Shown here piece by piece: positions 34,636 through 46,723 of a stretch of 64,000 bases of DNA (position 1 is the stretch's first letter; each line of letters begins with the position of its first letter). Source of the stretch: Platynereis dumerilii (lineage: Eukaryota; Annelida; Polychaeta; Phyllodocida; Nereididae). The notes beneath the pieces are model-generated. The model worked only from the letters and a program-made list of their open reading frames with translations. It made no database searches and had not been told where the DNA came from. The stretch spans positions 64,368,692 to 64,432,691 of the forward strand of contig JAPTHN010000003.1 of NCBI GenBank assembly GCA_026936325.1, read 5' to 3'. The translations under genes were made by a program, and so were the position numbers.

Positions 34636-35440
34636 TACAGTCCTCGTCATATTTACGTGGAATCTCATTTTCTTTTCTATGCTGTTGAACTGTGATGTCA
34701 GAGATGGCTCTTTTCTAGCATTACAATATAGGTAAATTAACTATAAGCTGTGATGTCATTTTAAACTGGATCAGATTCCCCAGCTTCTATCCAATGCGAA
34801 TCGCCCTGTACTGAGTATCACACTTTCAGCTCAATGTCAAGGGTCTGGAAAAACCCATTCAAGTTCCACATCACAGCTTGTCAGCCATTGTGCTGCCAGA
34901 ACAAATACACATCACATAATCCATGAGTTTACAAAATTGTCAAAGCCTTTTGTTTCTAGCAAGTTCCATTAAAGTTTAAAGTTGTAAATTAGCAAGTTTG
35001 TAGAATCAAACAACTCTGCGGGGATTATAACAGTTGTCTGCTGTGAATGCTGAGGATCGAAGCTGCCATTTGGTAGGATTAGACTAGTGATAGATCATTG
35101 GGATCACAAATGCAATGCTTACTTCAATATATCAATGTTTGAACTGTGATGCATAGTTTACTGTCAGCCCATTGGCTATCAGGCAGTGGTGATGTGGTTG
35201 CAGGGCCCGGCTATCCCTGATAAAATGCTTACTCTGACACTGTGTTGAAACTGTGGTGCTCAGTTCAGGTGGATCCTCATTGGCTAGAAGCTGGTGAATC
35301 TGACCCAGTTTGAAAGGACATCACAGCTAGTAGTTATTATTCATATATTGCAATGCCAGAGAATAAAGTCGTCTCTGACATCACAGTTCAACAGCATAAA
35401 AAAGAACTTGGGATTCCACGTAAATAAGATGAGGACTGTA
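34636..35440. mobile_element. Foldback element CAGTCCTC...GAGGACTG (TA target)
   Basis: An 801-bp element (34638-35438) is flanked by TA. Its inverted arms are about 240-280 bp: left blocks ATTTACGTGGAAT and GCTGTTGAACTGTGATGTCA recur inverted at the right, and then CAGATTC.CCAGCTTCTA.CCAATG. The centre (about 34900-35180) is not clearly paired. There is no coding frame. It shares the TA|CAG...CTG|TA layout with 8938-9427 and 53033-53374. Confidence 0.82.
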
Positions 35441-38400
35441 ACTTTGTTGCAACAAACCCTTTCTTGGCAATATTTTCATAAAATAAATATATTCACAACA
35501 CTGAAGTTGACTGAACTGTTTGATTTGTTTGTGCTGCGTGATTTTTTTGTTTGTTTGTTTGTTGTTTTATTTCAGGATGACAGCCTGTAGTGTTGTATGA
35601 TGTGTGTGTGACTGATTACTCAGTAGTTGGTGGCCTTCCTCTGCTTTGGCTTGCTGGCTACCTGCTTCAAAGCATGATCTGCAGCAGACTGAGCAGGGCC
35701 CTGCAAATTCTGACCTGTTGATTGCTGCAGTATATTTATTTGCTGTTGTGTGCCAGGGTTGTGTGTGAACCAGCCAAACTCAGCACCAGTGCACCCCCAG
35801 AGTGTTGTGTTGGGTGCATCCTCCTTGGCTCTCCTCTGTTGCTTTGTTTGGAAGCGGTGCTGAAATATATATCTAAAGTTTATATTTATGTTTTAAAGTT
35901 TGTCTATCATTTAATTATTTGCACAAATTACCATCTGCTGCTCATTGCATTATACTAATGCTGGATATTAAGTTTCATAGCATCCAAATTAACAAACATA
36001 AATCAGTTTTTGACCAATAAACACAAGAATATATATGTAACAATATGAAGCAAATCAGTATTAAACTATTTGAATCCTCATTGACAAATTATCAAAGTCT
36101 ACAAATCAAATCCTCACTTTTTATGATGCAAGAATGACAAGATAAACAGTCCTGCTGGATTATTTTTAAGAAAGTATCTGCAGCACACAGTGACAGGTGG
36201 ACTTTTTTGGTGCAAAAGAAAGAGCATGCACCAACTGGTAGTTTGGACGTGTCATTTAGTCATATGAACTTATGAAGTCACTACCAGACTCAGTGGAATG
36301 GCTTTGAGGCTCAGATTACTGGCAACATTGCACTGGCACTGCTTTTGTGTCATTTGTTAGGCATTGTGTGGGCTGTTTCCAACCGGGAGGAAGCAAGCAC
36401 TTTGAGCCGTTGTTATTGCAAGAATTGGGACACATTGGTTTTGGCAATTTCTGCTATATGGATTGAAGTTGACCAATATTGGAAATAACTGACCTGAGAA
36501 TTCATACCATGGAACGGTTTGAAAGATTTCAGCACTCGGGATTGCAGACCTTTGAAGCCTTTTCTGCATCTCCTTGACCAGCCATGCTTCTGACACAGCC
36601 TGATGGATGTCTCTGCTTCCTGAACTAATGTAAGTACCACGTGCTCCCAGCTACATTGTAGTTGTATAGCTTTGCTCAGTGAAGTTTTTGAGTTGGCCTT
36701 CACTGAGGACACTGTGTTAAACTTAAACACAACTTTGATACTAGCTGATACTAAATCCTGCATATTGTGGTGGGCCACTGGTGGCGCTTTTGCTGCATGC
36801 AACCTTTAGTTGTGATAAACACTAACATTATGTTGCTGCAAGCATTTTTGTGGTGTGATAAACAGTAGCTGACAGTATCAAATATTTTAGGCAAATGATA
36901 TGTGTTGGCCTATGTATTTAGGCCTAATGGATGATTTCTTTAATATTTTTCACTGGAATTGCCATATCTGTTTTTTTAATAATTTAAACCAACACCACTA
37001 ATTGTTTGTCAATCTCAACATAAAAGCATGCATGTAATGTAACAATGAACAAAGCCTATTCCTATGGCAACTTGTTGACATCATTGCTTTGGTGCACAGA
37101 TAATATACAATAGCTCTGTAAAGCAGGAATATTATATGAGGACATGTGCACTGAATCAAGTTTCTGTCCATGTCTCAAGAGCCAAAAAAAATCTAACAAA
37201 ACCTACATGTATGTATTTTCTATCAAGTTTTTGTCATTAAGCAATTCATGATAAGCTGATGCTATTATAGAATGTTGTTAATGAGCTTAAATGATCCAAG
37301 AAAAGCTAAATGTTTTTTGCTACTTGATCCAAATATATTTACAACCTAGTTTTCTATTGTAAATAATTGATAGCAAAATAACTATTGTTAATACTGCAGG
37401 TGAAAATGAGGTAAAATAGAGGCCTGTGCAATTTTCATTTAGTCATTTTTAAGGTGTTTTTCTCTTTTTAACAGTTCATTTTTCACAGTTTGTTACATAT
37501 TTTGCTCCCTTGAATTAAAGAAGCTCAATAGCTTTTTTTTCAAGGTTATTGGCTGCATGGGATTTCCATAAAAAAGACAAACTAGTTTCTCAACTCCTTC
37601 AATGGCAGCTCATTCAACTAGACATGTCATAATCGCATAGCGATGAGTGATGCACTGCGCTATACTGAGTTTGCGACATGACGCATGCGTTCGAATATCA
37701 GAATGATATTCACTAATAAATGTTTATATAAGCTTTACATAGCTGTAAGACATATTCTATCAAAAAATGCCTAGGATACTAAATATTACATTTTATATAT
37801 TTCATAAAAAACAAAAAAAAGACATGTTGTAGTCTCCACATGATCTCCACCACCATTATTGCCAGTACACCAGCTTAAATGCATGGAAATCTCATAAGAA
37901 ATGGCGCCATTTTCACCAGTCCTTGTTTATGGGTAACCATGCTAAGCAGTACAAAATGTGATGAGATATTTCTATAATCAAAGTATTCCCTTCAATGTTA
38001 GCCATGCATCTTTTTTCAAGTACCCATTTTTGTCTGACCAGTGCATTTTATTTAACTGAAGAACCTGGTTGACCTGGTGCATTCACTGTACCCCATGCAA
38101 CCGATTAACCAGGTGCATTGTGCAGCAGCCTGCAGGCCTCAATGTGCTGAGTAGTGAACAGTTGTGAAATGTTGCAGGCACAATAGTTGGAATATGACAC
38201 AATTAACCCCCTAACACAAGTCTAAACATGTGGGGGAAAAACTTCATGATAGATACAGAACATACATGTGAAGGAGAACATTAAAAGTTATGTCAATGAA
38301 CCAGGAGGTAATACATCAAATTTGCATCAAATGTTAGTTGACGAATCTGGAAGCCTATGAAAACAAGGGCACTGCTATAGCCACCTGGCGGTGGGCTAGC

Positions 38401-39360
38401 GCAGTGCAATAAATACATGTACTATTGTCTCTATTGTTTTCTATTTTACAAGTTTCAAATGTTGCTCCTTTTGTCTGCAGTTGAGTACTGGTAGCCTCAG
38501 TGCAGTAAGCAGCTTGAGGAGGCAATGACCTCTTGGCTTCAGACTGTTGAGAGCTCTTGTACACATGTCTGAACTCTGTGGCAATGCTTTTTGGCAATGT
38601 CTGACATGGTGTGAAATCGACCCTTTCTCGAATATTGATCATATGTCTTCAACAAGACTCTTTGTTAAAAAAGTGTTTATCACACTGCCTGTCTCAAAAT
38701 TTTGCTGACAAATAAGCCAAAATGTAGTTATAATGTGTTGAACACATATTATAGAGAATTTGGGACTTCACTAGGCCTAAATATATGTAAGTAATTTATT
38801 CATTTTAATACAAAACTTTAAAAATATTGTAATTTCTTCCTCACTTTTATATATCAGAAAAACTGTTTTCTAAAACATGATTCATATCATAAATGTGAAA
38901 CTGGGCAGCCAGATTTGTTATTTCTTGCATGATCAGTCACCTACAATTTAGCTGTAATGACCACTATGCCACTTTATAAAATTGCACTGATATTACAGTT
39001 AATATGCATGTATCTTTGGGATCTTCAAGTGTGCTGATACAAGCTGTATGGAACTTACAAGCAGCTTCAGCAAGCAACAAGCCAACAGGAACTTGCTGCA
39101 ACCACTATCAGCATCTGAGCATCCCAGCCCCATACATCAGCAAGAACTGCTGGGCACAATGATATATGGGTCCTGATGCTGTAAGCAGTGCAATTGGGAC
39201 AGCATATATTGGAAAATGTTGCTGTAATTCTCAGTCATTATTCACTGTTTCTGACTTTCTGTTTACATCTTGTGAATGCCAAAAATAGCATGCCCCTTTG
39301 CAAAAACACTACTTTATATATTCAAGTTGACTGAAAATAGTAGGTTTCCTATAATTGCTT
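35441..39360. other. Unassigned sequence
   Basis: About 3.9 kb without a supported gene, RNA or repeat apart from short GTTT runs near 35550. A 129-codon minus frame (36413-36802) matches nothing I know. Confidence 0.5.
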
Positions 39361-39409
39361 TTTTTGTTGATAAACTCACTAATTTTTTGTTGATAAACTC
39401 ACTAATTAC
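39361..39409 (+). repeat. 24-bp tandem duplication
   Basis: TTTTTGTTGATAAACTCACTAA-type unit occurs twice in direct succession, nearly identical. Confidence 0.9.
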
Positions 39410-40147
39410 CTGGGAAGAAAAAGATACCATGTGAACCTCTTCCCAGGACCGAACATAAACCCGACCATTTCATTTCAGAAGATAATAATATTAACATTAT
39501 TGTTCATCTGTCGGTTAGGCGGCCTGTTCACATCGCTCTTAATTTATAACACCGAATAATGTTGGTTGTTGCACAAATTTGTGTGTAATTATGTAGCATT
39601 AACAGCAAAATCTTTGCTTGTAATTGCTAATCAGAAACTTCGGCTGAAATTGATTTAAATTGCATAATATGACAATGCCCATTGACCAGGATAAATATAG
39701 CATCTTATGATGGTTGTACAGATATGTAAAACTTGAAGTTACTTCAAATTACTTTCAGTTTGTAATTTTTAGGCACCCATATTCCAGTGCTGTCCCAATG
39801 CAGCAAGAAGCCGCTTGATTCTTGGTTACTGGCAGTGTACCCTATGCATCATCTTTTGCTGGAGCAGCATCAGAGAAGCCAAGCAGCACAGAATCTCCAG
39901 CATCAACAGGTATGGGTACCACCCTCTTGCTGGGTCTTATGCAGGGAGTCTCAGGGAGTCCCAGTCTCACCAGGCCTATGGGCTATATTCTCATTGAAGG
40001 CAGTGGTTCAGGTAGCAAGGTAGGCAGACAGCCAAGCATTGCATTGCTCCCAAAGATGCTACAGCTGCCAATCTGCCAGAAGAAGAGTTCTGCAGCTTCT
40101 GGTAATGCTGATCTGTCAGCCTGCTGATGTTGCACTGGGAGGAAACT
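39410..40147. other. Unassigned sequence
   Basis: Three plus-strand frames overlap at 39787-40127, so none is favoured; no gene recognised. Confidence 0.5.
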
Positions 40148-40383
40148 GGGATGGGATGAGGATATCAGAGTGACATAATGTATTATTTTCGGCCATTTGT
40201 GTGTACCTGTGAAAGGTAGAGGGGAGACATATCAGTTTTTCCATGACCACAATTTTGATGTCATTGGATGGGATGAAGATATATCAGAATGACATAACGT
40301 ATTATTTTTGGTCATTTGTGTGTTCCAATGTAATGATAGAGGGGGCACGTCAGTTTTTCCATTACCACAATTTTAATGTCATG
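40148..40383 (+). repeat. ~117-bp tandem duplication
   Basis: Two head-to-tail copies begin with GATGGGATGA at about 40151 and 40268. They share 'gacataAYGTATTATTTTYGG', 'catttgtgtgt', 'CAGTTTTTCCATKACCACAA' and 'TGATGTCAT'/'TAATGTCAT'. Roughly 85-90% alike by eye. No third copy follows. Confidence 0.85.
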
Positions 40384-41784
40384 TATATAGGTTCAGGAGA
40401 GCCTCTAAATCTCTTTGGTAACATTGACAACAAGTTAGAAGGAAACAAGAGCAGGTATACTGCCTCCATATCCCCCATGCCCTACACATCTACCAATACC
40501 CACCAGAATTCCAATTTTAGTTATGCCAAATATTTCCACCAGGTGCACAATTGTGCATACATGTAAGGAGGTGGAGACACCTGGGGGTGGAGTTCGCTTT
40601 TAAAAATAACATGGCTGCAGGCCAAAAGCACAGCAAAAAGGTATTTGGGATGTGGAAATGGTTATGATATTTATTGATGTATGGTCAGATTTGACAAGTT
40701 TAGGGGGGTCTTTGAATGTTGGGAAAGAATGAGCATTGAGCATTGTGTGGTGTTTGAGATATTTGATGGACGCCATGACATGGAGACTAAAAGTAAATCT
40801 CCCATAGCATAGCATGGGGGATAATTAGTTGTGGGTTTCTTTCAGCCAAGTTTTTTTTCCTTTTCACCAAAAGTTGTGCACATTTGCTTTTTAACAGCTT
40901 TGAGGGACACTTGCACAAACATCACGAAGCTATTGATAATGTGAACCTTTGTATTTTTAAATTTTTAAATATAAACAACCAGAACAATAAAAGTTGCAGA
41001 AAATTTTCTTTTTACTTTCATAAAAAATGCCAAATTATCTGCCAAAAGTAACTTGGTTTTCTCTTGAAGCCTTGAAGTGGCTCTCCTCAGTCTCTTGAAT
41101 TGCTGAGCTGGCAGAGGGTGCTTTGCAAGATGCTCTTTTGCTGCTGAGAACTTCTTCAGCGGAGTTGGCCAAGGAGTCTGTCTTGCAATGCAATCTTGGG
41201 TGGAGCAATGATTCCTTGGTGTGTGTAGCATCCTTGCCAAATATAACAGCCACTGCCTCTGCATCATAGGAGGATGGGAGGATGCTGAGTGCTCAGAGAT
41301 GCTCAGAGATGCTGCTCGGAGATGGAGAGAGAGATGCTCTTGCTTCAGCAACTCCTGCACCTCCAGGCATCAGCAGCCTGTTAGTCATCCCTTGCTCCAA
41401 GCCCTCAGTATTGCTCTTTTGGCAACCTCTGGATGGCAACTCATCTGGCAGCCTGTAGAGACTGCTGTATGCAACTGCAACGTCTTCAGACCCCTTCCTG
41501 TCTTGTTCAGAAGTTCAGAACCCAGCAGCATTGGCGTAACTAGAAGAGCCCCACGAGTAATCACAAGATTATCCTTTATCTAGATTGCAAGTTCTTGCAA
41601 AATATTAGGTCGATCTACTGTATTTATCACCATTGCATTATGACACTTGTCGCATATCGCATCTCAGTCAATTATCGTGCAGAAAAGACTCCTTGATTAG
41701 CAGGGAGGTTGGCAACTGTTGACTGTATCAAGAAGGCTCTGAACTGCAATGTCTTCACCACTTCCTGTCTTGTTGAGAAAAAAC
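40384..41784. other. Unassigned sequence
   Basis: No supported gene. Frames overlapping on both strands at 41035-41583 look compositional. Confidence 0.5.
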
Positions 41785-41989
41785 CAGCGGAGGAGTATCT
41801 AGGGGGTCACATAAAGGGGGAGGGGCACCAGGAGGCAAAGCAATTTTCTTAAGGGTAACAACTGATATATTTTACATTTTTTAAACTAAGTCACAATAAT
41901 TATATGGAAGGAGGGGGGCACTTGCCCAATATGAGGTGTAAGTGCCCCCTGCCCCCCTATGCCCCCCCCCCCGTACAGTTACGCCACTG
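41785..41989. mobile_element. hAT-like MITE, CAGTGGCGTAACT end
   Basis: The right end is the complement of CAGTGGCGTAACTGTACGGG and the left end is CAGCGGAGGAGTATCTAGGG, a diverged partner. Poly-G/poly-C blocks lie inside the ends and the interior is AT-rich and non-coding. The end resembles the CAGTGGCGTA family at 5093 and 7519. The flanks do not show a matching 8-bp duplication, so this is an old or rearranged copy. Confidence 0.6.
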
Positions 41990-42372
41990 CTCAGCAGCAG
42001 CTTCCAAGTTCCAGCAATGTATTGCAATGAGCTGCAGACTGCAGGGCAATGCCATGAGCAGTGAGCACACCCAAAGCAGTAGAGCAATCAGAGCAGAGCC
42101 TTGGAGCCTTCTTGGCGCAGGCAACAGTTGCCAACCTCCCACCTGCTAATCAAGGAGTCTTTTCTGCAAGTTGGCTGCTGCAAGTAGTTGGATGAGATAT
42201 ATTGCAATGTAACTTCAATGGATAGTAACAACCACTTTGTGTAGACTTTATTGATAAGCGTCAATTGACCGAGTGGATATCAGGTATATCATGGACATTT
42301 TATTGTGGACTTGATTGGATAGAAAGAGAAGAAAATTTGGCTTTGCTAAGTTCTAAGTTGAAGTTCCCCATG

Positions 42373-43520
42373 GACAGAAGGTTCCTTAGAGACATAGCAA
42401 GTTGTACCGCAAGTTTCTGAGACATTGCAATTTGTTTGAGAAGGACAGCAAGTTTCTGAGAGACATTGCAACTTGTTTGGGAAGCACAGCAAGTTTCCAA
42501 CAGACATTGCAACTTGTTTACAAAGGAGAGCAAGTTTCTTAGAGACATTGCAACTTGTGCGAGAAGGACAGCAGGTTTCTGAAAGCCATTTTAATTTGTT
42601 TAACGGACAGCAAGTTTCTGAGAGACATTGCAACTTGTTTGAGGAGGACAGCAAGTTTCTGAGAGACATAGCAACTTGTTTGAGAAGGAAAGCAAGTTTC
42701 TGAGAGACATTGCAACTTGTTTGAGAAGGACAGCAAGTTTCTGGGAGACATTGCAATTTGTTTGAGAAGGACAGCAAGTTTCTGAGAGACATTGCAACTT
42801 GTTTGGGAAGCACAGCAAGTTTCCAACAGACATTGCAACTTGTTTACAAAGGAGAGCAAGTTTCTTAGAGACATTGCAACTTGTGCGAGAAGGACAGCAG
42901 GTTTCTGAAAGCCATTTTAATTTGTTTAACGGACAGCAAGTTTCTGAGAGACATTGCAACTTGTTTGAGGAGGACAGCAAGTTTCTGAGAGACATAGCAA
43001 CTTGTTTGAGAAGGAAAGCAAGTTTCTGAAAGACATTGCAACTTGTTTGAGAAGGACAGCAAGTTTCTGGGAGACATTGCAACCTGTTTGATGAGGACAG
43101 AAAGTTTCCAGGAGACATTGCAACTTGTTTGACAAGGACAGCAAGTTTCTGAGAGACATTGCAACATGTTTGAGAAGGACAGCAAGTTTCAGAGAGACTT
43201 CGCAACTTGTTTGAGAAAGACAGCCAGTTTCCGAGAGATGTTGCAACTTGTTTGAGAAGGACAGCAAGTTTCTGAGAGACATCGCAACTTGTTTGAGCAA
43301 GTTTCAGAGAGACATTTCAACTTGTTTGAGAAGGACAGCAACTTTCGGTGAGACACTGCAAATGGTATGAGAATGACAGCAAGTTTTCTGAGAGACAAGT
43401 TGATTCAGAAGGACAGCAAGTTTTCAAGAGACATTACAATTTGTTTGAGAAGAACAACTAGTTTCTGAAAGACATTACAAGTTTTTCTTAGAAGAACAGC
43501 AAATTCCCGAGAGTTATTGT
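42373..43520. repeat. 41-bp minisatellite with 326-bp higher-order repeat
   Basis: More than 25 units of 41 bp with core words GCAAGTTTCTGAGAGACATT and GCAACTTGTTTGAGAAGGAC. A 326-bp block at about 42419-42744 (eight units, two bases short of 8x41) recurs almost unchanged at 42745-43070, although neighbouring single units differ by several bases. That marks a recent larger-scale duplication. Units decay towards both ends. The consensus has no stop in any minus-strand frame, and 41 is not a multiple of 3, so long frames of up to 201 codons arise on all three frames without meaning coding. Confidence 0.95.
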
Positions 43521-44723
43521 AAGTTGCTTGAAAAGGGCAGCAAATTTCGAAGAGACATGGTAGGTTGTTTGAAAAATAACTACAAGTTTCCGAGACATTG
43601 CAAGAGTTTGACACAGACGACACGTTCCTCTGAGACATTGCAGAAACAGTTCTTGAGGGACATTTTGAGTTTTTGTTTGCTTGAGGCAAGTTTGCAAGTT
43701 TTCAAGAGGCATTGCACATTTCTGATTGAGACTACAGAGATAGTCTTTGACTGAAGGAAATGCCAGCTGCTGAAAGACTATTTGAAAGTTTTTCAGAGGG
43801 ATTGCAGACCATGCCGGTGGTCACTGCAGAGGACTGAAAGTTGGTAAGCATGACTGCTTGCAAGTGGTTGCATGAAAATGGTTGTCTCTATGTTGTATTT
43901 CCAAAGATTATAAGCTTCCAAGAGAGATTAAATTGAAAGTTGCCAATTTATGTTATTAGAGAGCCTGCAAGAGGATGAATTTGCAAGTTATTTGCAATAA
44001 GTTAGATATTTTCACAGGAAGCTGTCAGGAAAAGGTGGTCTTATCACCGCTGACAGCATCGAGGATGGCATATTGTGGTTTTGAACTTAGACCTTGAATG
44101 TGAGGGTGGTCTCATCATTCTCATGGTTGTGTAACTGTAAAGGGAGTTGCATAAAGTGTCTTTATAAGTTACAATTCATGCACTATAAAAGAACTGTTAC
44201 AGTGTTGCTTTACATTACAACAATTTTAACACCAGAGGATGCATGGCAGTGACTGCAGCGGAGCTTACTGTGGCCTTTTTGGCAACTGAACCTTAAGCTT
44301 TCTTGTTTGGTGGCTTACTGCTTGCATGGTGGTTTGCTGCACATGTTGAAGGTTGTAGCCATGAGCTCAATGGAAAACTTAAAAGAAAAATACTAAATAG
44401 TGAGAAAAAAAGTATTATAAAAAAAGGTACAGGAAACCACACGTGATATTTATTGATTCTAACACCTGTATGAAAATATGATGGGTTATAAAGAGTACGC
44501 CTGGTGCTGGGTGTGAAATTGTAAATGCTTTATTGCTGAAGAATGTTCCACAGCTGGCAAACTGTATTCTTGAAGTATTGAAATTTGTTGCGAGTAACTC
44601 AAAATGTCATTATATTGGAATGGATTGGCAGAAAGATATTTATTCCATCATGAATTTTATTACTCATGCTATCATTTAATTTTTTAGGAAATTGTGATGA
44701 ATTATTTTAAGGCATAGCTGTTG
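43521..44723. other. Decaying minisatellite tail, then unassigned sequence
   Basis: Degenerate 'gagacattgca' and 'caagttt' words continue to about 43810. From there to the next element nothing is recognisable. Confidence 0.6.
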
Positions 44724-45023
44724 CTCTGCACCAGTGATGGGATGAAAACAAGTTTTGTCGGGGGAGCTCTCGGCTCGTGCAGCAGCGGCTATAGCCATTC
44801 AAAATTTTCAAAAGGGAAAGAATTCTTCCACCAGAGTGTTTAATTTTGGCCAAAAATACCATGAAGATTGAAAAAGTAACTTGATAATCTTATTTCACCA
44901 CTGATCATCATTGGAGGAGCTGTAGCAGGGTACAGCTCCCCCTGTTTTTTTATCAAGGGACTTGAAGGGAGCTCAGCTCCCCCAAGCTCCCCCCCCCCCC
45001 CAATTTTCATCACCGCTCTGCAC
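44724..45023. mobile_element. hAT-type MITE with 8-bp target duplication
   Basis: A 284-bp element (44732-45015) is flanked by an exact 8-bp duplication CTCTGCAC (44724-44731 and 45016-45023). The ends are CAGTGATGGGATGAAAAC and the complement of CGGTGATGAAAATTGGGG, followed inward on both sides by GGGGGAGCT-type blocks (GGAGCTCTCGG / GGGAGCTCAGCTCCCC). Non-coding. It has the hAT signature but a different end sequence from the other hAT MITEs here. Confidence 0.85.
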
Positions 45024-45914
45024 TCCTCAAAAATACTTATTCTGCTTTCAATACTTCTTTACAATAATTTATTTGTTCCAGTCATAATGGAGTTTTATTC
45101 AGTTCAAATAATCTCTTGTGCCATTCATATGTGTCAATAAATACAACATTTAAGGTGTGCACTTGATAAGAGGATTACGGCAATTAGGAAACTGTATCTT
45201 TGTAACTGTCAATGATGTGGCAGAGGCAGTTCAAAAGGTAAAAATTACTTCTGATCAATTGCCAACCAGCAAAAAGCAGGAGGCCTGTGACAGCCACTAA
45301 CTTGATCAATCAATAAATAAGAACAAAGATACAGTCACCAAGTGAAGCATCTGTCTGAAGTCCAACTATATCAGGATCTCCACCCAGTCCACTGTCTCCA
45401 CTTCATAGCTCTTTATCGTTGCTTTGAGGGAGCAGCTGCATTGCAATGCTTTTGCCTGCAAGCACCAAGCAGACTGTCCAAGCTGCTGCAAGCATCTGGA
45501 ATTACAGCAATGCTCATTAGATGCAAAAATGCCATTAGTGAGTCTTCAGTGTTGAGTGCAAAGCAACTCACAGCAACTCACAGCTTCCTAAATGAGCTCA
45601 TCAGACTCCTGCAGCAGAATGAGTAGATTAGATGGTGGGTACTTAGTGAGTAATTTAGTGGGTCAGTGGCACTGGTATCTGCTGGTGATACTGATGGTGT
45701 GTGCAGTGTAATGTTGTATTGCGTCACAAAGGCAGCATCATTAGGCCAAAGCAATGTGAAACACGTGCAACACATTATATAGGCATATGCATGGATGGTT
45801 GACAGCATGTAACAGCCTTGTTTCCCTATTCTGCTTCAATGAATAATTATAAATCTGATCAACGTATCATTGGGAACGTATCACCAGGTAAGTTTTAATT
45901 TGGGGGCGGGGGAT
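45024..45914. other. Unassigned sequence
   Basis: No gene recognised; frames at 45342-45808 on both strands have no recognisable domain. Confidence 0.5.
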
Positions 45915-45936
45915 TAATAGATAGAAATGGGGATAG

Positions 45937-46018
<82 letters not shown>

Positions 46019-46061
46019 CGGATAGATAGACAGATAGATACTATTAGATAGACAGATAGAC

Positions 46062-46125
<64 letters not shown>

Positions 46126-46166
46126 TGATTGTGTGATTGATAGATAGATAGATTGTGTGATTGATA
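45915..46166. repeat. Interrupted (GATA)n microsatellite
   Basis: Two long GATA runs are separated by a variant stretch (GACA/GATACTATTA) at about 46018-46060, and followed by a GATTGTGTGATT duplication at about 46125-46165. The long YLSI-repeat frames on the minus strand are microsatellite artefacts. Confidence 0.97.
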
Positions 46167-46723
46167 AATATATTGATACTAGACTTTCCCATATTGGCTT
46201 TGACAATTGCAATTGAATTTCAAGGGACAAGTCAAAGTTAAGCCATTCTAGCTTTAATCTTAAATGAGGATAATGCAGATTATTTTTGTTATAAAATAAG
46301 AATATATCGAATTTGCTTCAGAAAATAAATTGTGTGTATACAATGAAAGCTGTCTTTATATTTTCTGTGTGTGTGAAGAGCTAAATTGTATCATGAAATT
46401 AATAAGGGAATCCTCCTTATAAATCACACAATGAAAACAAGGGCCCAAGGCGTGACCAAGCAGAGTTGAAGCAGCATTGTATATTGTCTTTGTCTACATC
46501 TACTTGTCAGTTGAAAGCAGTCAGAAGTTGAGATAAAAGCTGCTGAGTGATAAGAGAAAGACTTGAGCAAGAGATAGTGCCTATCACCAAGAGATAACTT
46601 GATAAGCTGTCAGAAGCCAAAAGCCAATACCACAAGGTCATTTATAAGGCAGTGCATTTCTCGGCTGCATGCAAATTGTGAAAATCATATTAGAAAGTCA
46701 TTGACACTACCAAAAAAATTAAG
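46167..46723. other. Unassigned sequence
   Basis: No gene, RNA or repeat recognised. Confidence 0.5.

Noticed and set aside
36413-36802. 129-codon minus-strand frame with mixed, protein-like composition
   Set aside because: No motif or family match, no splice or promoter context, and its length is near the chance limit for 64 kb.
42346-43398. Minus-strand frames of 111-201 codons with Cys/Leu-rich repeats
   Set aside because: All three frames are open because the 41-bp unit lacks stops; this is periodicity, not coding evidence.
42373-43520. CRISPR-like regular array
   Set aside because: The whole 41-bp unit repeats with no unique spacers, and the context is a eukaryotic genome.
45895-46230. 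Long minus-strand frames reading YLSIYLSI
   Set aside because: They are translations of the GATA microsatellite; the same occurs at 48924-49290. No gene is implied.
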